From Clitopilus passeckerianus (taxonomy: Eukaryota; Basidiomycota; Agaricomycetes; Agaricales; Entolomataceae): DNA of 64,000 nt. The position numbers and the translations under genes were made by a program. Position 1 is the first letter of the stretch. Every line of letters begins with the position of its first letter. Shown here in pieces: positions 45,325 through 58,947 of the stretch. The stretch spans positions 930,001 to 994,000 of the forward strand of contig CALYLX010000127.1 in the NCBI GenBank assembly GCA_944990035.1, read 5' to 3'. The notes beneath the pieces were generated by a model, which ran no database searches, was not told the DNA's origin, and saw nothing but the letters and a program-made list of their open reading frames with translations.

Positions 45325-47877
45325 ATGTCTACACCGTCTACAACGTCGACGATTCTTACATCTCTGCTTAACTCTCTGCATGCTGAACTACAAAGCCAGA
45401 CTCTACTGCTGCCAACACTTCATGCACAGCTTGGACTTCCACCATCAGCCCTTGAAGATGATTTAGGGGTTCTCCAGAAACAACTAATTCAAAGCGTTGA
45501 GGATCAAGTCAAGTCAAGAAGAGATGAGGTGGATAGCTGGATGGACCGGTGCAATATAGTCGAAGAAGATTGTCTGAGGTATTGCAGTGCCTTGGGTGGG
45601 CATGTCAAGGCTACGGGCAGCACGGTCGGGGAACTCAGGAAAGAGCAAGTCCTACCAAGAAGATATGAACATGTTATGGGATATCAGGAGAAGCTACAAA
45701 AGGTAAAGTAGTTTCCGGAGGAGGTGTTCCCGCCAGATACTCAAGATGTGATAGATGTACAACACCAAGCTCGAGCAACTTACGACGTTCACCAATCGCA
45801 TCAAAGTCCTCGCTCACACTCTTGGACGTGACTATTTCCACTCAGACGTACTGGAACCTGTGGTGGCACATCGTGAAAAGGCTGGTAATATCAATGCCTT
45901 CCTTGATGTGACCCCTGAGAGGTTTTCTAAGATTGAGAAAGAACTTGTCAAAGGGAAGGCGGAATACGTGGGTCCTTTTCGTTCGCATTTTCTTTAGTAT
46001 CTCACCAGTGTGAGGAAATAGATCAAACGCCTGCAACAATTGGCAGAAATATTCCTAGCCACAGACTGGCTATATAGCGAGCTAGGAATGGATGATGCTT
46101 CACCGAAGCTAGCAGACCTACCCTCAACCTCCAAATCAACCCATAACTTCCTCACGTCCTCTATATCAGGTTTCTACCCCATGAACGCATCAGTATCTGC
46201 ACCCAGCGACATATTCGTACAATCAACACCCTGCCTAACCTCTCGTAACGGCGCATTCACACTCTCAATGCTGGAGCCTGAACCCAACTCCGAGTCTGCA
46301 TACCGAAGAATTTTCGCCAATTTCATTGCCAGAGCGGACGAGGCGGATGAGGAAGGCCTAGGTAATAACCAAGGCATACCCACGGGCTTGGAAAATGTGG
46401 AACCCACCCAGAGTCTGATTGTATGGGCCACCGAGTTGCACGAATCCCTGGAGAATATCAAGCGTCGAAGGGAGAAGCAAATTCAGGCCATGTATGACCA
46501 GCTGGAAGGCCTCTGGCGGCGGCTTGGAATTCCTGAGGATAAGATGGATGAGTTTGTTGACGAACACCGCGGAAGTACGGAGCGGACGGTTAAGGATTAT
46601 GAAGAGGAGCTTGAGCGGATGCTGGAGTTGAAGAAGGAACGAATGGGCGAGTTCATCGGGAGTGCGAGAGAGGAGATTGTGAAGCTGTGGGATGATCTGA
46701 TGATTGGAGAGGAGGAGAGGGCTGATTTCGCTCCTTTTGCTGATGGTAATGGTTCTCTTGCTGCTTTGCAACTTCGCGGTCGCTGACGGAGTTATAGACG
46801 AACATTCGGAAGAGTTGCTTGCGATCCACGAGGACGAGATCAAGAAGCTTAAAGCCGACAAGAGGGAGAAGGCACCACTGCTTTCTGCGGTCAAGAGATA
46901 TTTCGAGGTCTGCGATCTCGAGAAGGAACTGGCTGCAGCGGCAAACGATCAGACACGTCTTACGGGCCGTGGCCAAAGAGGAGATCCAGGAAGATTACTC
47001 CGCGAGGAGAAGATGCGAAAAAGGGTTGCGAAGGAGAAGCCAAGGGTGGGCAGCTTATCTTGTTGGTTCGCGAAGTTTTTTGTGCTGAAGTTTTCTGTAG
47101 CTCGAGGTGGAACTTCTCGAATCAATACCTAGATGGGAAGAAGACAACAGCCGCCAGTTCTTGATTTACGGGGAAAGCATGCTTTCCTTTCTGCAAGAGA
47201 CGGCTACCGCTACTCAGCAAGACAACAAGAGGAAGACCCGAGGAACCTCTGTTCCACCACGCGCCACAACACCAAGTGACACGGGTGCGCCCCCGCCAAA
47301 GACGGGTACAGTGACACCAGCGGTTCGGTCCGCGCCAACGTCACATTCAGTGCCAAACAAACGACGAAAGGTCGAAGAGCCCACTCGCGCCGCCCATACA
47401 CGCCAAGCTAGCGGTGGCAGCGGAACACGGCAGACATCGGGTCGAGGTCGGGTGCCGCTTGCGCCGCATCGAGGGAACGGCGTTCCAAAGGCCGGGTCCT
47501 CTCCAGCGAAACCTCACGGGAGAACTGCCAGTGGCACACAACTGCACAAGACACCAAATGTCGCGATGTCCGCCTCGAGAAGTACAACACGGAGCCGGGC
47601 TCCATCAGGACCTGCTGCGGTGTCAGCATACAGTGTCAAAACTGTGACGAAGAGGCTGCCAGGCTCGACATCCTCGCTTGCTGCAAGTAGACATATTGCT
47701 GTGGCTCCTCCGAAGCCCACGCTTGAGAGGAAGGCTGCCAGAGCAAGGAAAGAGAGCTTTAGACCAAGGCCGAGCTTGGATCATCTAGAAGCTACGAACC
47801 TCCTAGCTGGCCTAGGGACCCATGGGAGCAGCAAGTGGGGCCTAGCTGAGAGCGTACTAGAGGAGGATGAGTGCTAG
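45325..47877 (+). CDS. ASE1: Ase1/PRC1/MAP65 microtubule bundler
   Basis: Five exons: 45325-45702, 45755-45967, 46022-46745, 46798-47045 and 47101-47877; 779 residues. The first 520 residues are a charged coiled-coil array. The conserved spectrin-like region reads LEGLWRRLGIPEDKMDEFV, then KDYEEELERMLELKKERM and IVKLWDDLMIGEEERADF, which is the microtubule-binding domain signature of the family. The last 250 residues are basic, Ser/Pro/Thr-rich and disordered, with many SP/TP sites and NKRRK, as expected for a CDK-regulated tail. The protein crosslinks antiparallel microtubules at the spindle midzone in anaphase. It is followed on the same strand by POL2, 396 bp away. Confidence 0.93.
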
Positions 47878-48273
47878 TTCGACCAGGCATATGGACAATT
47901 CATAATTTATTCCACTCATTCTCGTTTCCTGTATTTCTTACGTTCTGTGTTCTATCTGAATATCTTGCCACGACTGCAGGCTCGCACTTTGTTCCACTAT
48001 GTTTGCACCAAAATATGTATACTGTATTACCATACCTTATGATCCCATACTCTATACCAATATCATGACCTTACTCTTTCATTGACACCCCACTGCTCAA
48101 CGCAAGCTTGCGTCCATCGCCCTCAAATTTCCGGTCACAAACGCGAGGCGTAACGTGTTGTCACATTGGCTGATGGTGTGCGGCTCAATTCGGCACTCTG
48201 CAGATTAGTCATTCACGCGAAAGGTCACAGCGCGGTCACATCAATATTCTTCCTTCAAACCACGAACCTCGCC
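47878..48273. other. Intergenic, 396 bp
   Basis: End of ASE1 to start of POL2; holds the POL2 promoter. No exon seen. Confidence 0.45.
48215..48222 (+). promoter_or_regulatory. MBF/E2F-like site upstream of POL2
   Basis: ACGCGAAA, 52 bp before the POL2 start; read on the other strand it is TTTCGCGT, an E2F/MBF-type core. A second ACGCGA lies at 48141. S-phase genes of fungi often carry such sites. Confidence 0.35.
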
Positions 48274-51200
48274 ATGGCAAGAGGGCGAGGCACTTTTGGA
48301 CTGACCTCTCGAGGAAGAGGCAGAGGATACACACAAGGATTTAGAGGAGGAGGCTCTTGGCGTGGAGGGCGTGGCCGGGGACGAGGAAGAGGCGGAGGAC
48401 CAGGGGATTCAGCCGCCCCCAAACGGGAAGACGATGGCACGCAACTTGCGGAACGATTCGAACGATCAGCTCTTAACGACGAGATTGACGAAAAGCTTGG
48501 ATTTGCTCGTGTGCAGGAAGGGCCTAAGCGCGAGGGCTGGTTAGTCAATATGCATCCGGTATGTGTGGCCAATCTTCTTGAACGATAGTCGTTAATGATT
48601 TCTTCAGACACTACTCAAAGATTCGGACTGGCCAGGCGGAAAATCAGCCGTGGACTTCTATTTCATACAAGATGACGGAGGAATGTTCAAGAGCACACTC
48701 ATTTACGAGCCTTACTTCTACATTGGCTGCAAAGTAAGTCACGAAACGAGGTGAATATCTGATATCTCTGACACGTTGTTAGCCTGGAGCGGAAACCACG
48801 ATTGAGGAATGGATACACAAGAAGTACGAAGGTCTTGTATCCCGTATCTCAAGGGAACGTAAAGAAGACCTCAAGCTCCCCAATCACCTCATGGGCCACC
48901 GCCGGCTTTACCTTCAACTCTGCTTCCGTAATATCTCTGACCTCCTAACCGTTCGACGTGATCTCATGCCCCTGGCACTCGCAAATAGTGCCAAACGTGA
49001 CGCTGTGGACGCATATGCAGAGGTCATCAATGCCTCGGCTGGCGCAACCATGGAAATTGAGGTGGACGGTGATGAATGGGGCCAGGGTGGCAGCAGTCAT
49101 GCTGGCTCGAAAGGCGCAGGTTCTCGGGACAGGGATCCTCGCGAAAGCATAATCGACATTCGGGAATACGATGTCCCATACTACCTTCGCGTGGCAATGG
49201 ACAACGACATCCGGGTCGGTCTTTGGTACGCTGTTACCTACTCAGCTGGGCAGCCTTCGTTCGTGAACCTGGTGGACCGAGTCAAGCGTGCTGACCCTGT
49301 GGTTATGGCTTATGATATTGAGACGACAAAGGCTCCTCTCAAGTTCCCCGACCAAGCCATTGACCAAGTTATGATGATTTCGTACATGGTTGACGGTCAG
49401 GGCTACCTTATCACCAATCGCGAGATAGTCGGTGAAGACATTGAAGACTTCGAGTATACTCCCAAGGAAGGGTATGAAGGGCCATTCACGGTTTTCAACG
49501 AGCCAGACGAGGTAAGACTACGACATCCCTCAATAGTGGATACAGATACTTACACAATTTCTAGGCTGGTCTTATAAAGAGATTTTTCGAACATTTCCAA
49601 GACGTAAAACCGACTGTAATGGCCACATTTAACGGCGACTTCTTCGATTTCCCTTTCCTTGATGCAAGATCTAAAGTCAATGGAATCGACATGTTCCAAG
49701 AAATTGGTTTTGCCAAGGACAACGAAGACGAATACAAAAGCAGAACTTGCGTACACATGGATTGCTTCAGATGGGTCAAGCGTGATTCCTATCTACCTCA
49801 AGGCAGTCAAGGCCTCAAAGCAGTCACAACTGCCAAATTGGGGTATAACCCAATTGAACTCGATCCAGAATTGATGACGCCGTGAGTGGCAATAAATGCA
49901 TCCAAGCTCACTTGAATTAATCGTCTCGTAGATATGCCGTTGAACAACCCCAGATCCTCGCCCAGTACTCCGTTTCAGACGCCGTTGCTACCTATTACCT
50001 CTACATGAAATACGTCAACCCCTTCATCTTCTCTCTATGCAACATTATCCCTCTAAATCCCGACGAGGTCCTGCGGAAGGGAAGTGGGACTCTGTGCGAG
50101 ACACTTCTAATGGTGAGTGAGCTCAAGAACCTCTACGGAGCGAAATGGGCCTAATCATTCTCCAAGGTCGAAGCCTACCGAGGAGAGATTATCATGCCAA
50201 ATCGACACGAAGAGGCACATGGGAACATGTATGAAGGGCATCTGCTTGCGTCAGAAACATATGTTGGAGGACATGTTGAAGCACTTGAGGCTGGCGTCTT
50301 CAGGAGCGACATTGCCACCGATTTCAAGATTGTCCCATCAGCTGTACAGCAGGTATGTATACCTCTTCCTTAATCGAGCGGCCACTAACCATTGCGTTGT
50401 AGCTGATTGATGAATTAGATGCCGCACTTACCTTCTGCGTCGTCGAGGAGTCCAAGGCCTCTATGGATGATGTTACCAACTACGACGAAGTCAAGGCGGC
50501 TATTCAGTCGGCTTTAGAACTCATGCGAGACAACCCCAAGCGCGTGGATAACCCACTCATTTACCATCTGGACGTCGCCGCCATGTACCCCAACATCATG
50601 TTGTCAAACCGACTCCAGCCTGATTCCATGGTTGACGAGTCCGTTTGCGCCGTCTGCGACTACAACCGCCCGGGAAAGACATGTGATCGTCGTTTGAATT
50701 GGGCCTGGAGAGGAGAGTTCTTCCCCGCCCACCGCGATGAATACAACATGATCCGTCACGCCCTCAATCAAGAGACGTTCCCTAGCAAACGTCCGGGTGG
50801 CCCTTCCAGACGCTTCACCGACCTTTCAGAAGCTGAGCAGTCCGCGTTGCTCCATAAACGGTTGGGCGACTACTCACGGAAAGTCTACAAGAAGACGAAA
50901 GACACCCGTGTAGAAACCCGCGAAGCCATCATCTGTCAACGGGAGAATCCATTCTACGTCGATACTGTGCGTCGGTTCCGTGACCGACGATACCAGTACA
51001 AGGGTCTTCACAAGACATGGAAGAAGAATCTCGACAACATCCAAGGCTCAGGTGGCTCCATCGCCGAGGTTGACGAAGCGAAGAAGCTTATCGTAGTCTA
51101 CGACTCATTACAACTGGCCCATAAGTGTATCCTGAACTCATTCTACGGTTACGTGATGAGGAAAGGTGCACGGTGGCACTCCATGGAAATGGCCGGTATA

Positions 51201-54200
51201 ACCTGCTTGACTGGTGCCACGATCATTCAGATGGCACGAGCCCTTGTGGAGCAGATAGGTCGGCCACTGGAACTGGATACCGATGGTATCTGGTGCATGC
51301 TTCCTGGCGTCTTCCCCGAAAACTTTAAGTTCCAGTTGAAGAACGGAAAATCCATTGGCTTCTCATATCCCTGCACGATGCTCAATCACCTCGTTTACGA
51401 CCAGTTCACCAATCACCAATACCACGACTACAATGCCGAATCCGGGCAATGGGAGGTTCACAGCGAGAACTCCATTTTCTTCGAGCTGGATGGGCCATAT
51501 AAAGCCATGATCCTACCTTCGTCCAAAGAAGAAGATAAGCTGTTGAAAAAGCGATACGCCGTGTTTAATGACGATGGCAGCCTCGCCGAATTGAAGGGGT
51601 TCGAGGTCAAGCGTCGAGGAGAGCTCCAGCTCATCAAGGTTTTCCAATCCCAAATCTTCGAGAAGTTCTTGCTGGGAACGACCACCCAAGAATGTTACAA
51701 GGCCGTTGCCGAGGTGGCCGACCAGTGGTTGGATGTCTTGTTTAGCAAGGCGGACAGCTTGAGCGATGAGGAGCTCGTCGAGCTGATCGCAGAGAACCGA
51801 AGCATGTCGAAGACCCTTGCAGAATACGGTGGCCAAAAATCAACATCTATCAGCACTGCCAAGCGCCTGGCGGAATTCTTGGGAGATCAAATGGTGAAGG
51901 ACAAGGGCTTGGCCTGTAAATTCATCATCTCCGCCAAACCAATGGGGGCTCCAGTGACAGAACGAGCTGTCCCTGTTGCCATTTTTTCTGCTGAAGAGTC
52001 CATCAAACGCACATACCTCCGAAAATGGCTCAAGGACAGCGGACTTGTCAATTTCGACCTACGGTCCGTTCTCGACTGGGACTACTACATCGAACGTTTG
52101 GGCTCCGTCATACAGAAGCTCATTACCATCCCCGCTGCCATGCAGAAGGTTTCGAATCCTGTCCCTCGAGTCAAGCATCCCGACTGGCTACACCGCCGTG
52201 TAGCGGGTGCTGTTGACAAATTCAAGCAGAACAAAATGACCGACTTCTTCGGGAGTGGAGCTGAGGGCAGTTCTCAAACGACCCCCGCCGACATGGAAGA
52301 TTTCGGCGAAAAGGATGGCGGCATCAAGAAGTTCCGCCCCAAGGTTGCCACTGTCAAGACTAAGCGCACGAATCAAGCCGACGAGGAATATACGGAGGAG
52401 AATCGGCCAGATCACCAACAGGAATACATGCGTTTCGTCAGGTTATATCGTCGCACTGTATTCAAGAATTATATGAAACCAACGAGGACGACTGCAACCG
52501 AAGAAGCTTCATCATCCTTCTTCAAAACAACAGCGAGGAACCGTGCACACCTTAGATGGGATGTTGTGCAGATTCGCCCCAGTCCAATCCCCGGACGCTT
52601 CATACTTTGGCTCTCCATCGACTCGGAGTTAGTCCCTCTCCCTTTACGAATTCCTCGGGAGTTCTACATTCAGCTCAAGGAGGCGAAGAAAGATCACTTC
52701 TTGCGCTCAGAGCTCTATACCTTCGAAGAGGTTACACGGATTCTTCCCCGTGGCCTCCCCAGTCACAATCTCTACAAGATATCTGTTCGTGAAGATGTCT
52801 ACTGCGAGATGCAAGAAGACTTCATAAACTTAACGAACGACGCCTCTGTTGATGGCGTGTTCGAACAGCAGGTGAGTATCTACGCTCTGAGCAAAGACTC
52901 GTGCCTAAACGTTCTGTAGGTCCCACTCTACGTTCGTGGTATATTCAAACTTGGCAAGACCTGCGTGTTGGACGACCCTACAGTGACCCTCAGTCGTGCT
53001 CAGCAAACTGGTGTTGACCTCAACCAGCTCTCAAGAGCGATGATGACCCCAAGCAAGTCAAGCTACCTTTCTGGAGGTGAAGGGAAATATATTCACCTTT
53101 ACCATGCTTGTGCCGCCAACGCACCTCTCCACGTCTTCGCTGCATTCTTCCCCACCGGTCCTGTGAAGGTACATGTGGTTGATCCTGCGACTCGCCGACA
53201 ACCCATATCCCGCCTAGAGGACAAATACCTGGAGCTCGTACGGGATCAAACCTTTAACAGCACCTCCATCACATACCCTGAGACCCTTGACTTCGTCACT
53301 ACCTACCATAATACTGATTCGGCAGCTCTCAAAGCAATCTCACGAGAGTTTAGCTTATACGAGGAGAAATCATGTATTGTCGTGATCTCGTCCTCAAAGG
53401 ATCAGTCGTACTTCGATCGGCTGCTTCCAAAGCTCTCCAAATTCCCTGTCTTGTCCATGCCCAAGGCCAAAGGTCCCCATAGCCTTGACGTGTTCCCGTG
53501 GCAATCGAAAGTTGGAGCCAAGATGCTCGGGCGTTATCTCGCCATGGGTGGATGGATTGATCGGTTGGCCACGCTGGCCGACTATTATGACGTCCCCATT
53601 GGCCATGTAGAAGGCGACCAGCCCCTGACCCTGGCAGACCTTAGTTTCGCCCGCCGTCTCACCGAGCAAGACATGGTGCTCTGGTGGTCGGCAACAGAGA
53701 ATCCGGACCTGGGCGGGATCGAGAACGACAGCCGGCCGACGGAGGAGTTTCCCAAAACCGAGTTTATGTCTCCTGGATGTTATGCAAATGTTTGCTTGGA
53801 GGTCACCCTGCGCAATCTGGCCGTCGATTCGGTCATTCAATCAGTCATGGTGAACGAATTGGAAGGAAGCGGAGGTGCTACGGCCTTCGACTCGGTCTCC
53901 CATACTCTTGACGAGTATAAAAACGGAGAGGCACCCAGGGATCTGACACTTGGTGAATCCAATGTTTCAACTCAAATGTTTAGCATCCTCAAGTCCATGG
54001 TCAAGTCCTGGCTCGTTGACAAAATCCATCACAACTCCCAAAGCCCCGCTTCCCTCGCGATTGACCACTTTTGGCGGTGGATCAGCTCAAGCGCCTCAAA
54101 CATGTACGACACGAGTCTGCACCGGTTCATTCATGGCCTCATGAGGAAGACCTTTATTCAGCTACTAGCTGAATTCAAGCGTCTAGGCTCTCACGTTGTT

Positions 54201-55387
54201 TATGCCGACTTTGGCCACATTCTCCTTGCAACATCCAAACCACCCGGGACAGCACACGCGTATGCAACATACATCACAACAGCTGTCACTTCAAACGAAC
54301 TCTTCCAACACATCTACCTCAGAACAGACAGGTTCTATGACTTCCTTCTCTTCATGGACCAAGCCAACATGGGTGGTATTGTCTGCGAAGACCCACTAGC
54401 AGTCGAACCTCCGAAAGTCCTCTCGTTGGAAATGCGCTGGAATATCAAGGATTTCCTCCCGCCTGGAGTCCAGGACGAATTCCATACAGCCGTACAATAC
54501 TTCATTGTCGAACTTTTCAAGATCAAGCAGAAGACCAATGGAGCGGGAAGGATGCCGCTTCGTCCCCTCCTCAACGGTACCCCGAGCTCAACACCCCAAG
54601 ATGTGGGGAAGGAGAAGGAAGGGGAAGCCATTCTAGACTTCATGGGACGCAAACTCACCCGGAAGTTGTTGAAGTTGGTTAATGGAGCTGAAGAAAACTA
54701 TCAGAATTCCCTCATGCATGACGACCCCGAAAGCACCTTCCACTTCCCCGTGCGACCTGGCTCCTACCTTCACCTCTCAAATCCCGTCCTCGAACTTGTC
54801 AAATTCGTTTGCGCGGCGTTTGGCCTGTTGAAGGAGTACGAGGTCGAGATGGGGCTTCTCAAGCGAAACCTTCTTGAGCTCATTGATGTTCGGGAATTCG
54901 CCACTGAAGCTATCTTCCGCAATCCATGCGAACCCCTCAAACTCAGCAATGTTCCTTGTCGCCATTGCGACATGTTACGAGACTTCGACTTCTGTCGAGA
55001 CCCATTCTTAATGCCCGACAACTCCTCGACGCGGCCGAAATGGACTTGCACAAGCTGCCAGGGCGAGTACGACCGAACGACGATCGAATTCGCCTTGATG
55101 CAAATGGTGTCAAATATCGAGCGAACACATGCCCAGCAAGACCTACGATGTTCAAAATGCCAACAGATACGGCCGGAGAACGTCGCAACGTATTGTCGCT
55201 GTTCAGGAACCTTGATCCCCACTCTTAACAAGGCTGATGCAAAAAGGAGGTTGAGGACCATTGTCAACATTGCAACGGTGCACAATCTTGCTCGCTTGAA
55301 GGTACATTTCTTTCGTTCATGAGCGAACGCAGAATTGATTGCCTTCTCTCTTAGGAACGCGCGCAATATTCGCTATCTTCTTGGTGA
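48274..55387 (+). CDS. POL2: DNA polymerase epsilon catalytic subunit
   Basis: Nine exons: 48274-48558, 48608-48733, 48783-49511, 49565-49881, 49932-50112, 50167-50352, 50403-52871, 52920-55301 and 55355-55387, giving 2,235 residues, normal for Pol2. After an RGG-rich start come the proofreading exonuclease motifs ([40 protein letters not shown]). The polymerase motifs follow: A ([10 protein letters not shown]), B ([15 protein letters not shown]) and C (LDTDGIWC, where epsilon has DTDG rather than DTDS). [14 protein letters not shown] is the cysteine cluster tied to the iron-sulphur site. The inactive C-terminal half-polymerase ends in two cysteine modules (CRHCDML...CTSCQ and CSKCQQ...CRCSG). 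It is the leading-strand replicase. All splice joins keep phase. Confidence 0.97.
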
Positions 55388-55768
55388 TTGGCACTTTTTG
55401 CTCACAATATCGCAAAATACCCTGTCAATAGATACCCGCAACATGAATGTAACAACACGAATACTCACTTAAGTAAACCGCAATCTGTAGCTTTACATAG
55501 TTGTACTTGCTTCCTTTGGATCTAGGCCTTAATCTATATAATTTCACTCACTTTTTGGCCTTTGAAGTTCGAAGCACCGCTAGAAAGCCCACATCCTGAG
55601 GATCAATTCAAATGTTCGTCTGAGGATCGTCGCACGTGTGTCGCTGGGCCTTCTCAACTCCCCCCACATCATCCTGAAGGCTACTCGTGGTCCTACCATT
55701 CCCGGATGGCACATGCTAGGCTTCTGTTCTAACAGCTATTGAAGGACCTCTGTTCTGAGCTGACCGTC
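55388..55768. other. Intergenic, 381 bp
   Basis: Between POL2 and the phosphoesterase, both plus-strand. Nothing recognised beyond presumed terminator and promoter functions. Confidence 0.4.
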
Positions 55769-57568
55769 ATGCCGTCCATGAAGTCAATTGTGTTTGGACT
55801 TGTGCTCATTGTGCCTCAGGCAATCCACGGAACGCCTTTACGTGAGTCTTCCATTTCTACTGCTTCGCTTCTGGCTTAAACGCAGGCGAATCAAGAGTAT
55901 TCCATTCCCACAGACATCTCCAATACAAAAGATATTCTGAACCCATACCCTCACAAAGAGCGGATAACCTTTCGGCCGGATGGGACTTTCAAGCTTACTG
56001 TCTTCTCTGACCTTCACTTCGGAGAGAATCCATGGGACTGGTGGGGGCCTGAGTAGGACAAGAATAGCACTAGATTGACGAGGACCGTATTGGTGGATGA
56101 GAAGCCAGATTTTGTGTATGCCGTTCACGTTCATCTTGCGAGGTGTATCAAAATACTTTTCTGACGGGACACTCTTCAGGGTTTTGAATGGTGATCTCAT
56201 AACCGGAGAAAGTATGTAAATTTTTGAGCTCTAGGTATCTGATTGTAATGTTCCCCTGCAGATACATTCAGAGAAAACTCTACATCACTCGTTGACGAAC
56301 TTGTCCGTCCTTTAACCGAAGCTCAGGTGCCATTCGCATCGTCCTACGGGGTGAGCACCATCCGAAACCTTCCATAGAACTACTTAAAATGGTAATTCAA
56401 TACCCCAGAACCACGACAATCAAGTAAACATCACACATGCAGAAGAAATCCATCGTGAACAGGAAGTTACTCCTCTGAGCTATACCCGTATGTCACCTCC
56501 TGGCGTTGGGGGTAAGGGAGGAGAAGGAAATTATTGGGTTCCTGTGAGGCTCCTTTTTTTTGTTTCTACTAATACGTTCCCGCCTGACGCATGTTCAGAT
56601 TTACCGCAGGAAGACCGGTACGACCCTAACACCCAACCATGGCCATTCTGATTGACCCTCATCCACAGATTTTGCACCTTCTCTGATTCTGTGGTTCTTC
56701 GACTCTCGAGGTTTGTTCCCAATTGATCCTCCAACATCCAAAGTCCCTTGAATCTTCAAAACATTCTTCTTTGTCTGTAGGTGGTGTATCCCCGGGCCTT
56801 AACTCTACCCAACTTCCCGATTGGGTTGATAGCTCGGTTGCAAACTGGATTGAAGCAGAAACCAGGATGATGGATGTTCTCTGGGGAGCACCGACTGTTA
56901 CGAAGAGGGGAGCATTGGCGTTTGTGCATATTCCCCCGTAGGTTCTTCACCACTTAAAGTGCTGCAAGTAGGTTTACTGATAATGTGGGTTGGTTCATTG
57001 AAGGCGTATTGTCACGAACCTTCAGGAGAATTTGGACACTGGCAAGGAGCCAGGGTTGAATGGTACGTCGCCTGTTTAGTGGCGAACCCAGTATTGATTG
57101 TTCATTTCGAACAGCCGACCTCCTTCAGGGACCAGGCTTTGTTCAAGGTACATTCGAAGACGGTAACGAGGGCAAAGATAGTCCGTTCTGGAACGCCTTG
57201 ACCAAGCACGTCAAGAATTTGCACGCCGTAATTTCTGGGCATGGTGAGGTTTCTTGGGTTGTGACCTTCCCAGGATATATTCTGAGAAAACAATGCAGAT
57301 CATGGAAATGAATGGTGCATCCGAGATAAAAAGAAGAATGTCATTTTCTGTTTTGATAAACATTCCGGGTATGTTCTTTCGTTGCACCGACGGAGTCCGG
57401 CTGACTCGGAAAACTAGATATGGCGGCTATTCGAGCGATGGCTGGGGTTATGGCGTTCGGAACCTCGTCTTTAAATCCCCAGATCCAAGTGTTGGTGTGG
57501 AGACTTGGATTCGGCTGGAGGACGGGGAGACCAGAGCGAGGATTGTGCTGGATAAGAGTTATAACTGA
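55769..57568 (+). CDS. Secreted calcineurin-like phosphoesterase (Dcr2-like) with in-frame TAG
   Basis: The gene starts MPSMKSIVFGLVLIVPQAIHG, a signal peptide. It continues over about ten short exons with the metallophosphoesterase motifs in order: FSDLHFGEN, VLNGDLITGEN, GNHDN, VISGHGNEW and HSGYGG, the last before a C-terminal SSDGWGYGVRNLVF. These residues bind the two metals. At 56054-56056 the frame has TAG within WWGPE-stop-DKNST, where relatives, as I recall them, have Gln (CAG to TAG is one transition). No splice arrangement removes it. All other exon joins, including the small exon IYRRKT, look intact down to TGA at 57566. So it is either a very young pseudogene, a strain-specific null allele or a base error. 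An intact enzyme would be a secreted or vacuolar phosphatase. Confidence 0.75.
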
Positions 57569-57705
57569 GTTTATAGGGAGTTCTATTCACAGTTGCTATA
57601 TTCGAGGTAGATATGTATACAGACAATCATGCTTTACTTTAGAGTATCCTTCTAGTATTGCGGCCATGAGAAGATGGAAGGCAAGATAACCGCTAAAGAT
57701 AACCG

Positions 57706-58947
57706 CTATGGGGAGCCACTGATATTCTGGACAGATCCATCTTCTTTCTTGATAGTAACGCTGCCATCCTATTTGACAGGGTATCAGCAATATGGCTAGG
57801 TTGAAGGGGTAGAAGCATGAATTACCTCGTTGCCAAAGTAAGCAGCCCTGGTGATGTTGCAGAAAAGACCGACTTCAACGACACCAGTGAGGAGTTTGAT
57901 TTGTTGCAGGACCTATCCCATTTCGGGTTGATTAGCATGATGGTGGAAGCACGGATGTCCGTGGTGTGAACGGACCTTTAGAGGATCTTGCATGTACTCC
58001 TTGTCGAATGGGGCGTCGATAACGAAGTTTCCGTTATCTGTGACTACAGGTCCGGCTATTTTACACGATGGTCAGGATTTTGAAAGGTATTGGAGAGGGA
58101 TAGAGAGACCTTTCTTCACTGCCATACGAAGGGTTGCCTTTGGTGATCCCTGCTCACGGAGAGTACGCAGGACGGAGGCGTAGGCGAAGGGAACGACTTC
58201 AACTGGGACACCAAGGGCGAACTGTGGATGAACCATGGTCAAAAGAGATATTAACAGCTGACAAGATCATGAGGCGTACGGTGGTTCCAAGTATTTCGGA
58301 GTTCTTCCTAAAGTCTGCAACGACGATGAAGCTGAGGAATTCCAGTCGAATAATGAAAGGCCAAGTGAGCAAAAGCTAAATAACGCACGTCTTTGCAGCC
58401 TCCGCCAGAACCTTCTCACGCAATTGACATGCACCTCCGCCTTTTATACAGTGGAGATTATGGTCAACCTCGTCTGCGCCGTCGATGGTCACATCGATTT
58501 GGTGGTAGGCGTCGATGTCTCCTAATGTGAGTCCGGCCGAGATGATCAATTCTTTTGACTGGAAGCCTTCGGAGATGTGAGTAAGGTTGGTGCAGCAGAT
58601 AGGTAGGAGGAGGGGTTAGATGTACCCGTAGGGATGAAGACACGGTTGGCGTTAACTTGAGTTCCTTGTAGGACGATCCGTTCGACGACATAGGGCACGG
58701 TTGAGCCTGTTAGGCTTGTTTAGAGTCGGAAATGATTTGCTTCGGGATCTTCATACCTGAACCAATCCCAATGATCTGATATAGGAAGTCGTTTGGTTAT
58801 GTGGGTTCATGGATTTGAAGTGGTTATTGGGCGCACCCTGTGTTCCGGCTTTACATGCTGGTCCACGGCCGTGTAAGCCGCCAATCTTTTCGATGACTCG
58901 ATTACGCTCAAGGCTTTCTGATATGTCTGTACGGCGTCAGTTGCCAT
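57706..58947 (-). CDS. RKI1: Ribose-5-phosphate isomerase
   Basis: Nine exons on the minus strand: 58837-58947, 58757-58775 (19 nt), 58626-58706, 58389-58566, 58280-58331, 58110-58221, 57976-58055, 57826-57912 and 57706-57768; 260 residues, the usual length. Signature blocks are [17 protein letters not shown] (phosphate-binding loop), [23 protein letters not shown] with the catalytic Asp, [17 protein letters not shown] with the active-site Lys, and [13 protein letters not shown] near the end. The enzyme interconverts ribose 5-phosphate and ribulose 5-phosphate in the non-oxidative pentose phosphate pathway. Because the exons are so small, no long open frame marks this gene; it shows up only after splicing by eye. 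It is divergent with TFB5. Confidence 0.93.

Noticed and set aside
50463..52919. POL2 split into two genes (50463-52919 and 52965-55322)
   Set aside because: A short intron at 52872-52919 joins both frames and yields the full-length Pol2.
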